Source of the DNA: Rattus norvegicus
Taxonomy: Eukaryota; Chordata; Mammalia; Rodentia; Muridae
Length of the DNA: 64,000 nt
Assembly (NCBI RefSeq): GCF_036323735.1
Contig: NC_086036.1
Coordinates: 18,642,064-18,706,063, forward strand
Direction of reading: 5' to 3'
In this document: piece by piece, positions 22,498-34,006 of the stretch
How positions within the stretch are numbered: the stretch's first letter is position 1
How the letters are laid out: each line of letters starts with the position of its first letter
Notes under the pieces: model-generated
Told to the model about the DNA's origin: nothing
The model's database searches: none
Seen by the model: only the letters and a program-made list of their open reading frames with translations
Program-made: the position numbers and the translations under genes

Positions 22498-24240
22498 CAC
22501 TCCTGCATCCAATAGAGGGCTAATATCCAACATATACAAAGAACTCAAGAAGTCAGTCTGCAGGGAACCAAATAACCCTATTAAAAATGGGGTACAGAGA
22601 TAAACAAAGAATTCTCAACTTAGAATAGCCAAGAAGAACCTAAAGAAATGTTCGACTTACTTAGTCATTAGGGAAATGCAAATCAAAATGACACTGAGAT
22701 TCAACCTCACACCAATCAGAATGGCTAAGATCAAAAACTCAGGTGGCAGCAGATGCTGTGAGGATGTGGAGAAAGAGGAGCACTCCTCCATTGTTGGTGG
22801 GATTGCAAGCTGCTTTAACCACTCTGGAAATCATTCTGTCAGTTCCTCAGAAAATTGGACATAGTACTACCTAAGGACTCAGCTACACCACTTCTGGGTA
22901 TAGATCCAAAAGACACTCCAACATATAACAAGGACACATGCTCTATGTTCATAGCAATCTTATAATAGTCAGAAGCTGGAAACACCCCAGATGTCCCTCA
23001 ACAGAGAAATGGATACATAAAATGTGATGTATGTACACAACGGAGTACTACTAAACTTTAAGAACAATGACATCATGAAATTTTCAGGCAAATGGATGGA
23101 ACTAGAAAAAATATCATCCTGAGTGAGGTAACCCGGTCACAAAAGACCACACATGGTATGAACCCACTGATAGGTGTATATTAGGCAAAATGCTTGAAAT
23201 ACCCAAGATACAACTCATAGACCACATGAAACTCAAGAAGAAGGAAGACAAACGTGTGGATGCCTCAGTCCTTCCTAGAAGGGGGAAAGAAATGCTCATA
23301 AGAAATAGAGGGTGGGTGGAACTTGGTTGAAAAAGAGAAAGGGTAGAGAAAAGAAAGGTGAAGTTTCAGTTTTGGGAGAAGACAACTAGGATGATATACA
23401 GAAGGTCACGAAATTGGTCAGAGGTGTTTAACAATGGGGAAACTGGGGGTAGCCACCAGAATGACCCAGATGCCAGGAAAACAAGAGGCATTCAGGACCC
23501 AATGGGAATGACAGTAGATGAAAGAGGGAGAACCTATAGAGACCACATCCAGAGGTTAGGCAAGGCGCACAGTTGGGGTATGAGGCCACCAATACCTCCA
23601 AATTTTAACGAAGAATTGCTCCTATTGAAAGGAAATACAGGGACGAAATATGAAGCAGAGGTTGAAGGGAAGACCATCCAGAGCTTGCCCTTCCTGGGTA
23701 TCCAACCCATATACAGGACACTATTGCAGATGCTAAGAAGTTCTTGCCAAGGGGAGACTGATAGGCTCTCTCCTGAGAGGCTCTGTCAGAGCCTGACCAA
23801 TACAGATGTGGATGTTTGCAGCCAACCATTTGACTGAACATGGGACATCATTGGAGGAGTTATAGAAAGGACTGAAGAGCTGAAAAGGTTGGCAACTCCT
23901 TAAGAAGAACAATAATATCAACCCAATCAGACTCCTCCAGAGCTCCCAGGGACTAAACCACCAACCAAAGTGTATACATGGAGGGATCCATGTTTACTAC
24001 TACACATGAAGCAAAGGATGGCCTTATCTGGCATTAGTGGAAGGAGAGACTCTTGGTTCTGGGAATGCTTGAATACCCAGTATAAGGGAATGCCAGGGCA
24101 CTTAGGTGGGAGTGGGTGGATGGGTAACCCTTACATAGAAGCAGGGGAGTGGGAATGGGATAGGGTGTTTGCAGAGGGAAAACTGGGAAAGGGGATAATA
24201 TTTATAAAGTAAATAAATAAAATATCCAATAAAAATGTAA
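22498..24240 (+). mobile_element. older L1 3' end, plus orientation, 5' truncated
   Basis: Starts within late ORF2 (AATAGAGGGCTAATATCC, equivalent to about 7066 in L1-A) and continues through the ORF2 end (about 23180) and a complete 3'UTR to an A/AATA-rich tail near 24240. It is clearly more diverged than L1-A. The 3'UTR (23180-24240) is about 1 kb and of a different type from L1-A, typical of an older Lx-like subfamily. No clear target-site duplication was seen. Confidence 0.9.
22505..23180 (+). pseudogene. LINE-1 ORF2 C-terminal remnant
   Basis: Encodes the last part of ORF2p. Recognisable pieces are a LVIREMQIKMTLRF segment at about 22660-22710, the cysteine-rich region (22740-22810, with a frame slip relative to intact copies), and the KMWYIYTMEYY-equivalent stretch around 23020-23060. 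Several frameshifts are present; it is non-functional. Confidence 0.85.
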
Positions 24241-25680
24241 ATGAAAAAATAAAAACCAAAAATACCAAGAATTCAATGTGTACCTCCATGAAAATGCCAA
24301 AGTATAAAACAAGCTATCATTTGAAAAAACACATAAGTTTTATATTCCATAACATACACAGGAAAGAACAGATCCTTGGAGTGTTAAGTGAATTACACAG
24401 AATCAGAGAAGCATCTTTAAGAAAAGCAGAAGTCTCAATGTCTGGTGGTTTAGTCTCATTCTTATTTTCTTTTAGACACAAATAACTACAAAGAGTGGAT
24501 GGGCTTTGTTTGTTCCGGTTCCGTGAACTTTTTCTGAATATCAGTTATTTTTGCTAAAGAGACGCCTCTTTGTAGTGAAGGCAACAGCTGCATCTGAGGG
24601 ACTGTTGTAGCATTGCCCAGCAAAATATGAAGCTGCCCTGGGCCCTTTCATAGATCATGGCTTAAGTCAGGTCCCACAGAGAACACAGAAGTGCTTTGAG
24701 CAGTTTTAACTTTTAGTGCATGGCATCATGATGTACAGTGTCTTTGCTGTCAGTATATCATGGAGTACAGGGGGGATTATCTATGGATGGGAGCATCTGT
24801 TCCCTTTTCTGCCACTGCCCTTTTCCCAAACAAGTCATAGCTGTGTGATTACACTCTTATACATGCTTCCTGTCCCTTCTTGGACTCTACTGATGTGAGT
24901 TAAGATATCTTAATTAAATTTGTAATTTGAACAGCTATTCTCACAGTCTGTCTGCATGGTGGAGATTATTTTTTATGTGGGAAATTGTTCTGTAAAAATT
25001 ATGAAAGTAATGAGAGATGAGATTCTCCTATATGTGTTATGTTCATCTTCTTTTGAACATGTCAAGTGGTGTAAGGCTTTTATTCAGGGAACACAGCTAT
25101 TAAGAGTTCCTAAAAGCCATGTTTCTCTTGCTTCAAATGTCTGGTCAGGCATTATTTTCTACCAGCATAACTCAAGCAAAGTTTTGAAGAACCTCCATTT
25201 TAGTTTCATTAGTACTAAAACTTAAACTGTATGAAAAATAGTATATCATAAAATGATTGCAAGTAATAACTAAACAAATACAAATGAAACCCACAGCTAG
25301 AATGTTGGCTCAAGTCTTTATCATCTGGTTTACTTAACCTAAGATATCCTATGCAAATTTGTAATTTGAACAGTTATTCTTTTAGTAACTGAGAAGGTTC
25401 CCAAGCCAGTCATCTCTGAATTCACACTTTGGGAGGCTGAAGAAATATTAAAACTCACAAAATAATCCTGGAAGATGATCATCTTGTACATGTCTTCTCT
25501 CCTTCTAACTTCATGTTTTCTCATTTCATTTATACACTTAACCACTGTCCATTTGTGAGTCATACCCATTTATCAGTCCTCCCACACAAACCCATCCACT
25601 TTCCCAACCATTCATCTTCTGCCCGTACACCCACCCTTTCCATTATAAATTCACTCCTCAGTACTAGCAATGGTCCATCC
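24241..25680. other. unrecognised sequence with a short duplicated motif
   Basis: No gene or known repeat. 24901-24941 and 25340-25380 are near-identical 41-bp segments sharing ATTTGTAATTTGAACAG. Confidence 0.45.
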
Positions 25681-25765
25681 TCTCCTCTTCCCATCCATTC
25701 ACCCATCCATCCATCCATCCATCCATCCATCCATCCATCCATGCATCCATCCATCCATCTATGCA
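25681..25765 (+). repeat. (CATC)n microsatellite
   Basis: CATC units with occasional ATGC interruptions. The proline/serine/isoleucine/histidine frame over it is an artefact. Confidence 0.95.
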
Positions 25766-27540
25766 TCTCTTCCTTCTATTCATCCATGTGTTTGCCCATC
25801 TGATTTAGTTTCATGGCTTAACTTTATATGTGTGAGGATTTTTATTCCCTATCTTTTTTACTGGTGTTTTTTCTTCATAGTCAAGGAAGGCTTCAGGGTA
25901 AATTTAAAATACTCTATCTGCAAAGGCAAAGCTTGAAGATAGAAAAACTGTATATATGAACAAATATGTGCTACATATGTTATATATGTACATATATAGT
26001 GTGTTTTACATATATACACATAAACATTTGCATATACATTATAGTATGTATGAAACTCGGTTTTTCCCTCAGAGGTTGTAGTCAAATGGATTAAGGAATA
26101 GTTCGGTAGGTAAACCTAGAATTAACCAATGTTTTCCTTGCAGGATGGTCTTATTTGCCAAGTAAAACAATAAACCTTAAATTAGGGACACTACCACCTT
26201 AGTGTTCTGTTTAATCAGAGACTAGAATCATCTAAGCATGCAGTAGAAAATTGCTTGGTGATAGGTTAATGAATATTTCAATCCAAAGTTATGAACAAAA
26301 TAGAACATTCTAGTGATTCTTTATCTGATGTCCAGTTTTCACAGTAAAATTGTTTTCATTTTCATAATAATCGCTACAATAGATTCCTAAAATAGAAATG
26401 GTATTTGTGAGTGAGCACGCCTGGAACCTTTCTTATGATTGCCTCTTCACTTCCTCCTGCCTTTATCCACCTGTAAAGGTGAATAATCTAGATCAACACG
26501 TCACTAAAACACCATAAGATGCATTCATAGGATTGAACCACGAACTTTTACTTACACAGTAAAGTCACCCTAACATCTCTTCCATGACTTTATTTCTTTT
26601 GTATGAGGTGGGAAGAAAACATAAAAATCAAAATCAAAAATAAAAAACAAAAAACAAAACATGACACCATTCAATACATGGTCATGAAAAGAGCACTGAC
26701 GTTTGTTTACCAAGTGATGCTTGACTGTGAGTCCTCAGTAATTAGAACTATTTAATGCAGGCAAACATCAGTAAGTTAAAATTTTTTTCTGCTTAAATCT
26801 TGTCGTTTGCCAGAAAGGAAATGATATGTTAGGCATGTCCCACTCTTTCTCAGTGTGATAGCAACTAAAGTGGCTTAAAATTGGATTCATTTATAAAACT
26901 GGACACTATTAATATCGTTCCCTGCATGATAGTAATTCATTTTACTCTGCTTTGTCTCAGAAGCAGTAGGGACTCCCTCCATTCCTTATATTATGTTTGC
27001 AGTCCTAATTAAGTATTCATTATAGAATACATATTTTTCATTTAAGGCTGGATATCAAATATTTATGCACTGTATTCCACTTGTTTACTATTAGGCAAAT
27101 GTAGCGGGGAGGCAACACTAGTGCGTATGTTTCGTCAACCTGTAAAATTAAGGTTTGGAAAGAACTCAGCTGGAGTAAAATCCAGTCTCCCTGAGGGTTC
27201 TTGTTTTACTAGAAGTGTACAAAACAGGCTAAAAACCCAGCTAAATATAACTATGCTGGTTCCGCCACTGAGAATAATAAAATTGAACTCCAAATCCAGT
27301 CAGTATTGGACTGAACTGTGGCTTGGGAAGCAGAGGGCTTGGTAGTTCAGGTATCTAAAATTCTAAGTTCATGTTTAAATAAAAGAACCATGCAAAGTCT
27401 GTGTATTTAATGGTTGTCTACCTATTTCCCCCATTGAAATTTGCCATCATTTCAATATATAACCCAAGTGGATATTCCCTATAATATACTATTTTGTTAT
27501 TTTAATTAATGACTAATGTTGTTCATTGTAAAAATAACAT
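25766..27540. other. unrecognised intergenic sequence
   Basis: No recognised gene or transposon. An A-rich simple stretch of AAAATC/AAAAAC units lies at about 26618-26660. Confidence 0.4.
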
Positions 27541-27571
<31 letters not shown>

Positions 27572-27602
27572 GGGGGGGAGAGAGAGGGAGGGAGAGAGAG
27601 AT
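27541..27602 (+). repeat. compound (CA)n-(G)n-(GA)n microsatellite
   Basis: A CA run, nine G, then GA/GGGA units in direct succession. Confidence 0.95.
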
Positions 27603-29223
27603 ACACACAAACTTTGAAGACTAAAAATCATTCTAATCGTGGAGTGCCTAATTCCTACAAGTCTACATCTTAATAAAGACTATAGGATCCAAGTTAGTTG
27701 TGTATTTTCTCTTTCTGTAGTATACAGAAATCCTGTTCTTAGCTGAGGAAATCTAGCAGCCCTTTCTTCTGGCAAGTACTAAGGGTCATTTTCTTTTCAA
27801 AGACTTGCAATAATTATCCATTGAGCCCCTTAATCAGTTCCATTTGTAAATTTCAAGGTTTCCTACGTGTCTCACTCTCAAACACCTTGCGATTTCCAGT
27901 GAGTAAACATGGGCAGTAGTGAGTCGTTCTCTCTAAACAGCTGCTTCTTGCCTTCATGTGTGTTGTCAGGCAATTCTCTGAGGAAAACCATTCCACTCCC
28001 TAGAAGAACCACTCTGATTTAATTCACAGAAGGTATGCCAACACTTCCAGGCAAGTCCCCATGGCTCCAAAGGCTACCAGGCCCCATTTTTCACCTTCAG
28101 AGGTCTTGAATCACATCAGCTAGATTCCTTCTCTAGGGTCTTTGTGAAGATGGTGACTTTACAAATTCCTCCTTTGACAAATTTCTCCCTAGGGCGACAT
28201 TAAGGCTGCTGATGGGGAAAATGCATCTTCCAAAGATTAGAGCCACTCTGAATACTGAGCCCTCAAGGTTGGTAACTGTGTGGCACCTTTTTGCGCAGGG
28301 GACATATTAAGACTCAAATGAAAATTGTCAGCTACAGGAAGGACTGTGTACAATTAATATGCTTTAACATATGAATATGTTACACAAAGAATATGTTTTT
28401 TTCTATTTCCGATATAAATAGGATGTTTGTCACAGCAGAAAACCTTTGCTTTGATGATAAGCTATAGATACTAAAAATGTGTTTATGTTTCAAAAATATA
28501 TTTGATTCTACTGGCTTGCATTTCCCGTCAGGGAACCAGGTTCAGCAAATATTTTCACATGCTAACTCCTCAAATCAGACAGGAGGTATTAGTTGACTAG
28601 AAATACAATAAGCTGAGAGAATTGAGGCTTGAGCAGAAGCTTAGTAAGAGATTTAGTAATTATTTTCAAGCAGAATGGTAAGGACCAGTATTTGATTGCC
28701 AGGGGCAAAGTCCATAGTATCAAATATCAATTTCTCATATGTGGAAATATAATCAAATGTATATTACCCAGATATATCTTAACAAATCTGGTTAATCTAA
28801 AAAAAATACGTATTCACAAAACAGACAATTACCTTCACTTATCCTGCTATTTGGAGTATAAGAGGCCCATATTAAAATATTTGTTGGCCACAATGTAATT
28901 GCAAAGAAGTACAAAAATGGAATAGGGCAGAGTTTAAAGCAGAAACAAGTCTGGGTGTACAGAGGCATTGCAGAAATTTGGGTAGGAAACCAGCTATTGG
29001 AAAGGGCGTACTTCTCAGCCCTTGGGATAATATTTCACAAAGGTATAAATAAAAAAATTTTCATTAGAACATGAGATTTATATTTTATTGTTGAGATTGA
29101 ACACCAGATATTTTCTGGGATTGGACTCCAGAATAAGCCAAAAGGTCCTATTAATGCAATCAAGATGAAACAGTGTCTTGTCCATTGAGTAATGCTCAAT
29201 TACAAAGGAAAAATACCATATAT
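27603..29223. other. unrecognised sequence, possibly single-copy
   Basis: Balanced composition from 27.7 to 28.3 kb and no repeat recognised. This is the kind of interval in which conserved non-coding elements could be sought, but nothing in the bases proves one. Confidence 0.35.
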
Positions 29224-29225
29224 AT

Positions 29226-29322
29226 TCATTCATTCATTCATTCATTCATTCATTCATTCATACATACTTACATTCTGTGTATGTGTATCTCTTTGTCTCT
29301 CCTTCTCTCTGCTTCTCTTTGA

Positions 29323-29370
<48 letters not shown>
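29226..29370 (+). repeat. (ATTC)n and (AC)n microsatellites
   Basis: Nine ATTC units (29226-29261) followed after about 60 bp of T/C-rich sequence by about 22 AC units (29325-29369). Confidence 0.95.
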
Positions 29371-29374
<4 letters not shown>

Positions 29375-29439
29375 TCTTGAAAAATAAGTCATTTCACAAA
29401 CCTTCCCCCAAACTGTCACAGTGTATTGTATGTCACCTG

Positions 29440-30075
29440 GTTGGTTGTTTTTAAACCTTTTCCTGTTGATTGTGCTTTCTAATCATTCTACAAAGCAGTT
29501 GGTTTCATTATGCCATTCTCACACACAATGTCCTTTCATCCCAATGTTGACCTTCCGCCATTCTCCATAACCCCTTCACTTCCTTAAATCTTCCACTCTT
29601 AATAGCTTCCTTTGTACTTTCCTATCACATGAGTTCTGCCCACATCTTCTTCAGCACCTTTTCCCTCTTATGCTGCTGTTTCTGGTTTTCTGATGTATGT
29701 ATTCTCACACTCATATAATCTGCATGTTTGTGTGTATAACATTGAAATCTAAGTCCTGAATATGTTAATATAGGTCCACTTTTCTGCGTGTTGATCACCT
29801 AATATAATATATTTTACAGATACATTTATTTTCCGAAGATTTTCATAATTTAATTTTTCTATGTCACTGAATAAAATTATACTGTACATAGATTCCATGT
29901 ATTCATTATCTATTCATGTGTTGATAGACAGCTTGTCCATTTCCATGGTCTTGCTCTTGTGAATGGGGGGCATTGAACCTGGAAATGCAAATGCATTTTC
30001 AATAGGATATTGAGTCCTTTGGAAATTTACCTAGAAGTGATACCGATGAATTATATGGTGATTTTAGCTTTAATT
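29440..30075 (-). mobile_element. ancient L1 3' end, minus orientation
   Basis: 29870-30075 reads on the plus strand as the reverse of the L1 ORF2 C-terminal region: TATCTATTCATGTGTTGATAG, TTCCATGGTCTTG, TGAATGGGGGGCATTGAACC, GAGTCCTTTGGAAATTTACC. It is strongly diverged. The T/C-rich sequence before it is probably its 3'UTR. It is an old mammalian-type L1 and the boundaries are approximate. Confidence 0.6.
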
Positions 30076-30235
30076 TAGCTTAGTTTAGTTTGCTTTTTTG
30101 TAAAAAAAGTTATTAAAGGAAAAGTGTAGAGGCAAACCAGATACCAACTTAGGAGGATTCCACAGGGCACAAATAAAAGAATAAGAGGAAAAAAGGCCTG
30201 TGTTTCATTCTGAGGCATGCAAAAGAGTCATTGTC

Positions 30236-30327
30236 GGGTCAGGGATTTAGCTCAGTGGTAGAGCGCTTGCCTAGCAAGCGCAAGGCCCTGGGTTCGGTCC
30301 CTAGGTCTGAAAATAAGAAAAGAAAAG
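30236..30327 (+). mobile_element. ID SINE (BC1-derived), plus orientation
   Basis: The tRNA-Ala-like core GGATTTAGCTCAGTGGTAGA through GGCCCTGGGTTCGGTCCCTA contains the Pol III A and B boxes and is followed by an A-rich tail with AGAAA units. It is flanked by a 15-bp duplication (AAAAGAGTCATTGTC at 30221-30235; AAAAGAGTCACTGTC at 30328-30342) with one mismatch. Amplified chiefly in rat. Confidence 0.95.
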
Positions 30328-30632
30328 AAAAGAGTCACTGTCAATGTATCAATTAATTTGGAGGATTCAGAATGATTTCTATGAACATAGTTAAACATTC
30401 TGTTGTGTTGGAACACACAAAGGAAGATTTCAGGGTTTCTGTTTGAAATCCTTACCAACTTCTTCTATTCCTTTCCATGTATATTGTACACTGGAATTAT
30501 AGACTTGATATTTCTATGAAGGGATCAGTTTCATTAAATTAAAAACAAATAAATAAAGCGAGAAACTTTACTTTCACTTTTTCAAGAAAATTTAAGTGAT
30601 CCTTTGACTTAAAAGATATATTTTTAATATCT

Positions 30633-30775
30633 TTTTTTGTTTGTTTGTTTTTCAAAACAGGGTTTTGCTGTGTAGCCCTTGCTGCTGTCTTGAAACTCAT
30701 TGTGTAGACCAGGCCATCCTCAAACTCTGAGACCTCTCTCTCTGCCCTCCTGTAATCTCTTCGATTAAAACAAAG
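30633..30775 (-). mobile_element. B1 SINE, minus orientation
   Basis: Reads as reversed B1: a poly(T)/GTTTG tail, CAGGGTTTTGCTGTGTAGCC, ACTCATTGTGTAGACCAGGC, then CCTCAAACTCTGAGA and a decayed 5' end. Moderately diverged. Confidence 0.88.
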
Positions 30776-32470
30776 GGAGTAGATGTGGTGCAGGTTTGAA
30801 TTAAATTACTTCCTCATAGGGGCCGGTAAGCAAGGTACTCAGGACACATGGAGCTGGACTCTCTGGAATATTGATTCTTTGATGCTGCTCCTCATTTGGT
30901 TACAGTCTTTTATTTCTTAAGCAGCAAGATACAGTTTTTTATCGTTTCCTATAGCATTTAAGCTCCCTCTGTAATTTGGTCAGAAACCCTTCTGTGGGAG
31001 TTGGATAACCAACAGATATTGTTTCATAGACTTGCTCAGAATCTGTTTTCACTATGGACCCATCTGCAACTTGTTCCTATTCCACGCCCAGTCTTCATTC
31101 ACCACATTGTTGCCTCTACGCAGCCATAACCAGGATGCCATATAAAAATGCTCATATACTGTTCCTGACTGGTTCCATTGTGTTGTCTTTCATTAACAAA
31201 TGTCACTCTTGTCTTCATTGAAAAAATATTCCCTATTCATAATGCCTAAAGTACAAATGTCTCCTCTGAATACTATCATCCCTTGAATCTTTCCTGTTTG
31301 TCAGAGTGTTGTATTTGGAGAGCCAGAAAGAGGCTGCTGTTGATAAACAACGGGGAAAAGTGGATTTCATTGTCTTGCAAGACCTATTAAACACCCAGCA
31401 CGGCTGCATCTTCTGGCAACAACACACCATCTATTTCACTGTATACTTTACACTTAGTTCAGCATCCTGGAATCACCAAAGACAGAAGCAATGGCCTTCA
31501 CTTCACTTTTCTAGCACAAAACAGGCTCCATAATGTTTCTACACTCCTAGTCCTCTCATTCCTTCCCTCAGTATTACTGGAATTATGTGACGGTGCGATG
31601 GCAAAGATTTTTACTGATTCTTTGAAACAGTATCCATGGGTCAAAAAGCCAAGCAAAGTCATCAAACTGACTGCCAAAATATCAAGTAGACTTTATTGAG
31701 TTAATTTGAGGTGCTTTGCTATTGTGTAGAGCCTATCCAATACATATAAATACCAGAAGAGCAATCTGACAATGAGTCTGAAATAACCTTAGAGATAATA
31801 TGTGCCTAGAGGTGGACATTTAATTCACACCTGTGCTTGTGCATATGTGTGCCTGTGTGTCACTGACCAGAAGATGAGAATAGTCATTTTTAAAATAATT
31901 GTGATCTTAGAAGATTTTTCAGCTTGAAATCACTTTTTTTGAAAATATCTTGAAGTTTATCCAAAACAGATTTTCATTTCTTTTGGACTCAACATTTCTG
32001 AAGTTCTTTCAACCTAAGAACAAAACTGCAGGCTTGAGCAGACTGATTTTAAGTTCATCCAAATCATCTCTTTGTTGCCTTTGCCCCCTTCAAGAAAATT
32101 CTAGATGAAAGCATAAATCTGCCACATGAACTGATTTGCTGCACAGCAAGATAATTCTTTTAAGTAGTTTCTATTATAGGAAAATTAATTTCAAGGCACT
32201 TCATAGAGTTCTAGTAAAATCCTTCCGCTCCATAGGGGTCCGTGAGCAACATTAACTGTGCAGCCTGTGCTGGCTACGCCTCCTTATGACTTGGTGCACT
32301 GAAGGATGATTTCTTTTCCAAAAAGAAATTAAGATGAGCTTTGTGAAAAATGCATTCTTTTTTCTCCTCTCTGCATGAATGTTTAAAAGAAACTGGTATT
32401 TGCTATATTTTTATAAAGGCAAAATATATTTCTTTCTTCTATAAGTGAAGAGAAATGTTTTGCTCAATGA
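30776..32470. other. unrecognised intergenic sequence
   Basis: No recognised repeat or gene. Frames of 65-75 codons at 31.2-31.5 kb lie on both strands and look like chance. Confidence 0.4.
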
Positions 32471-32474
32471 AATT

Positions 32475-32508
32475 TGTGTGTGTGTGTGCATGTGTGTGTG
32501 TGTGTGCA
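32475..32508 (+). repeat. (TG)n microsatellite
   Basis: TG units interrupted once by CATG. Confidence 0.9.
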
Positions 32509-32900
32509 GCATATCACTCATCTATATAAAGAGTTTACCAAAAAATAAAAAACAACAAAAAATAAATATATGCTAAGGTATGATTAAACTCTTTTCAAGA
32601 TTGAGGGATGGACAGCAAAGTCAATGCTATCACTCGGTCCTTATACATCTTTTCTTATCTCTCATATATAGCATAAAATATTCCCAACAAAAGTTAGCCC
32701 TCATTACCCTTTTCATAGAGAACTGACCTCATTCATGAATCCAAAAATGTCTTTTGCTGGATGACTTTGTTATACCCACTTTCAGCCCCAGCCAAATAAA
32801 CCTTTGCCATTCATCTTCAAATGATTTTATTTCCTCTTTATTTAATTTCCTGCCCTCAATCTGCTTAAAACAAACCACCCTCTTAAAAAACTGTTTTCTG

Positions 32901-34006
32901 GAGAGACCCAACCGCCTGGTCAGGTGGGCACTCCTGAGGCTGCAGAGCGGAAGAGACCACCAACACTGCTCACCCCTGCCCACATCCCTGGCCCAAGAGG
33001 AAACTGTATAAGGCATCTGGGCTCCCGTGGGGGAGGGCCCAGGAGCGGCAGGACCCCTGCCAGAGACACCGCCGGACACTGAAGGAAACAGACTGGATAA
33101 ACAGTTCTCTGCACCCAAATCCCGTGGGAGGGAGAGCTAAACCTTCAGAGAGGCAGACAAGCCTGGGAAACCAGAAGAGACTGCTCTCTGCACACACATC
33201 TCGGGCACCAGAGGAAAAAGCCAAAGACCATCTGGAACCCTGGTGCACTGAAGCTCCCGGAAGGGGCGGCACAGGTCTTCCTGGTTGCTGCCGCTGCAGA
33301 GAGCCCGTGGGCAGCACCCCACAAGCGAACTTGAACCTCGGGACCACAGGTAAGACCAACTTTTCTGCTGCAAGAAAGCTGCCTGGTGAGCTTGGGACAC
33401 ACGGAAGCAGAATTCCTCTAGGACCGGGCACGTTCTGTGTTTACCGGAAGTCCCACACCCTCGGATCCTGGCCCGCAGCAGCTCTCTGCTCCCAGACCCT
33501 GTGAGAGAGAGACCCAACCGCCTGGTCAGGTGGGCACTCCTGAGGCTGCAGAGCGGAAGAGACCACCAACACTGCTCACCCCTGCCCACATCCCTGGCCC
33601 AAGAGGAAACTGTATAAGGCCTCTGGGCTCCCGTGGGGGAGGGCCCAGGAGCGGCAGGACCCCTGCCAGAGACACCGCAGGACCCTGAAGGAAACAGACC
33701 GGATAAACAGTTCTCTGCACCCAAATCCCGTGGGAGGGAGAGCTAAACCTTCAGAGAGGCAGACAAGCCTGGGAAACCAGAAGAGACTGCTCTCTGCACA
33801 CACATCTCGGACGCCAGAGGAAAAAGCCAAAGACCATCTGGAACCCTGGTGCACTGAAGCTCCCGGAAGGGGCGGCACAGGTCTTCCTGGTTGCTGCCGC
33901 TGCAGAGAGCCCGTGGGCAGCACCCCACAAGCGAACTTGAACCTCGGGACCACAGGTAAGACCAACTTTTCTGCTGCAAGAAAGCTGCCTGGTGAGCTTG
34001 GGACAT
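32901..34006 (+). promoter_or_regulatory. L1-B 5'UTR: two monomer junctions, about 1.8 monomers
   Basis: A partial monomer (32901-33062), one full monomer (33063-33668) and a third cut short at about 34006. GAGACACC recurs at 33063 and 33669, so the period is 606 bp. It is GC- and CpG-rich like the L1-A promoter block. Because 606 is divisible by three, long antisense frames (up to 195 codons at 33137-33724) run through the monomer. Confidence 0.88.

Noticed and set aside
25560..25803. possible CRISPR-like or satellite array of regular units
   Set aside because: Simple CATC microsatellite; no spacers.
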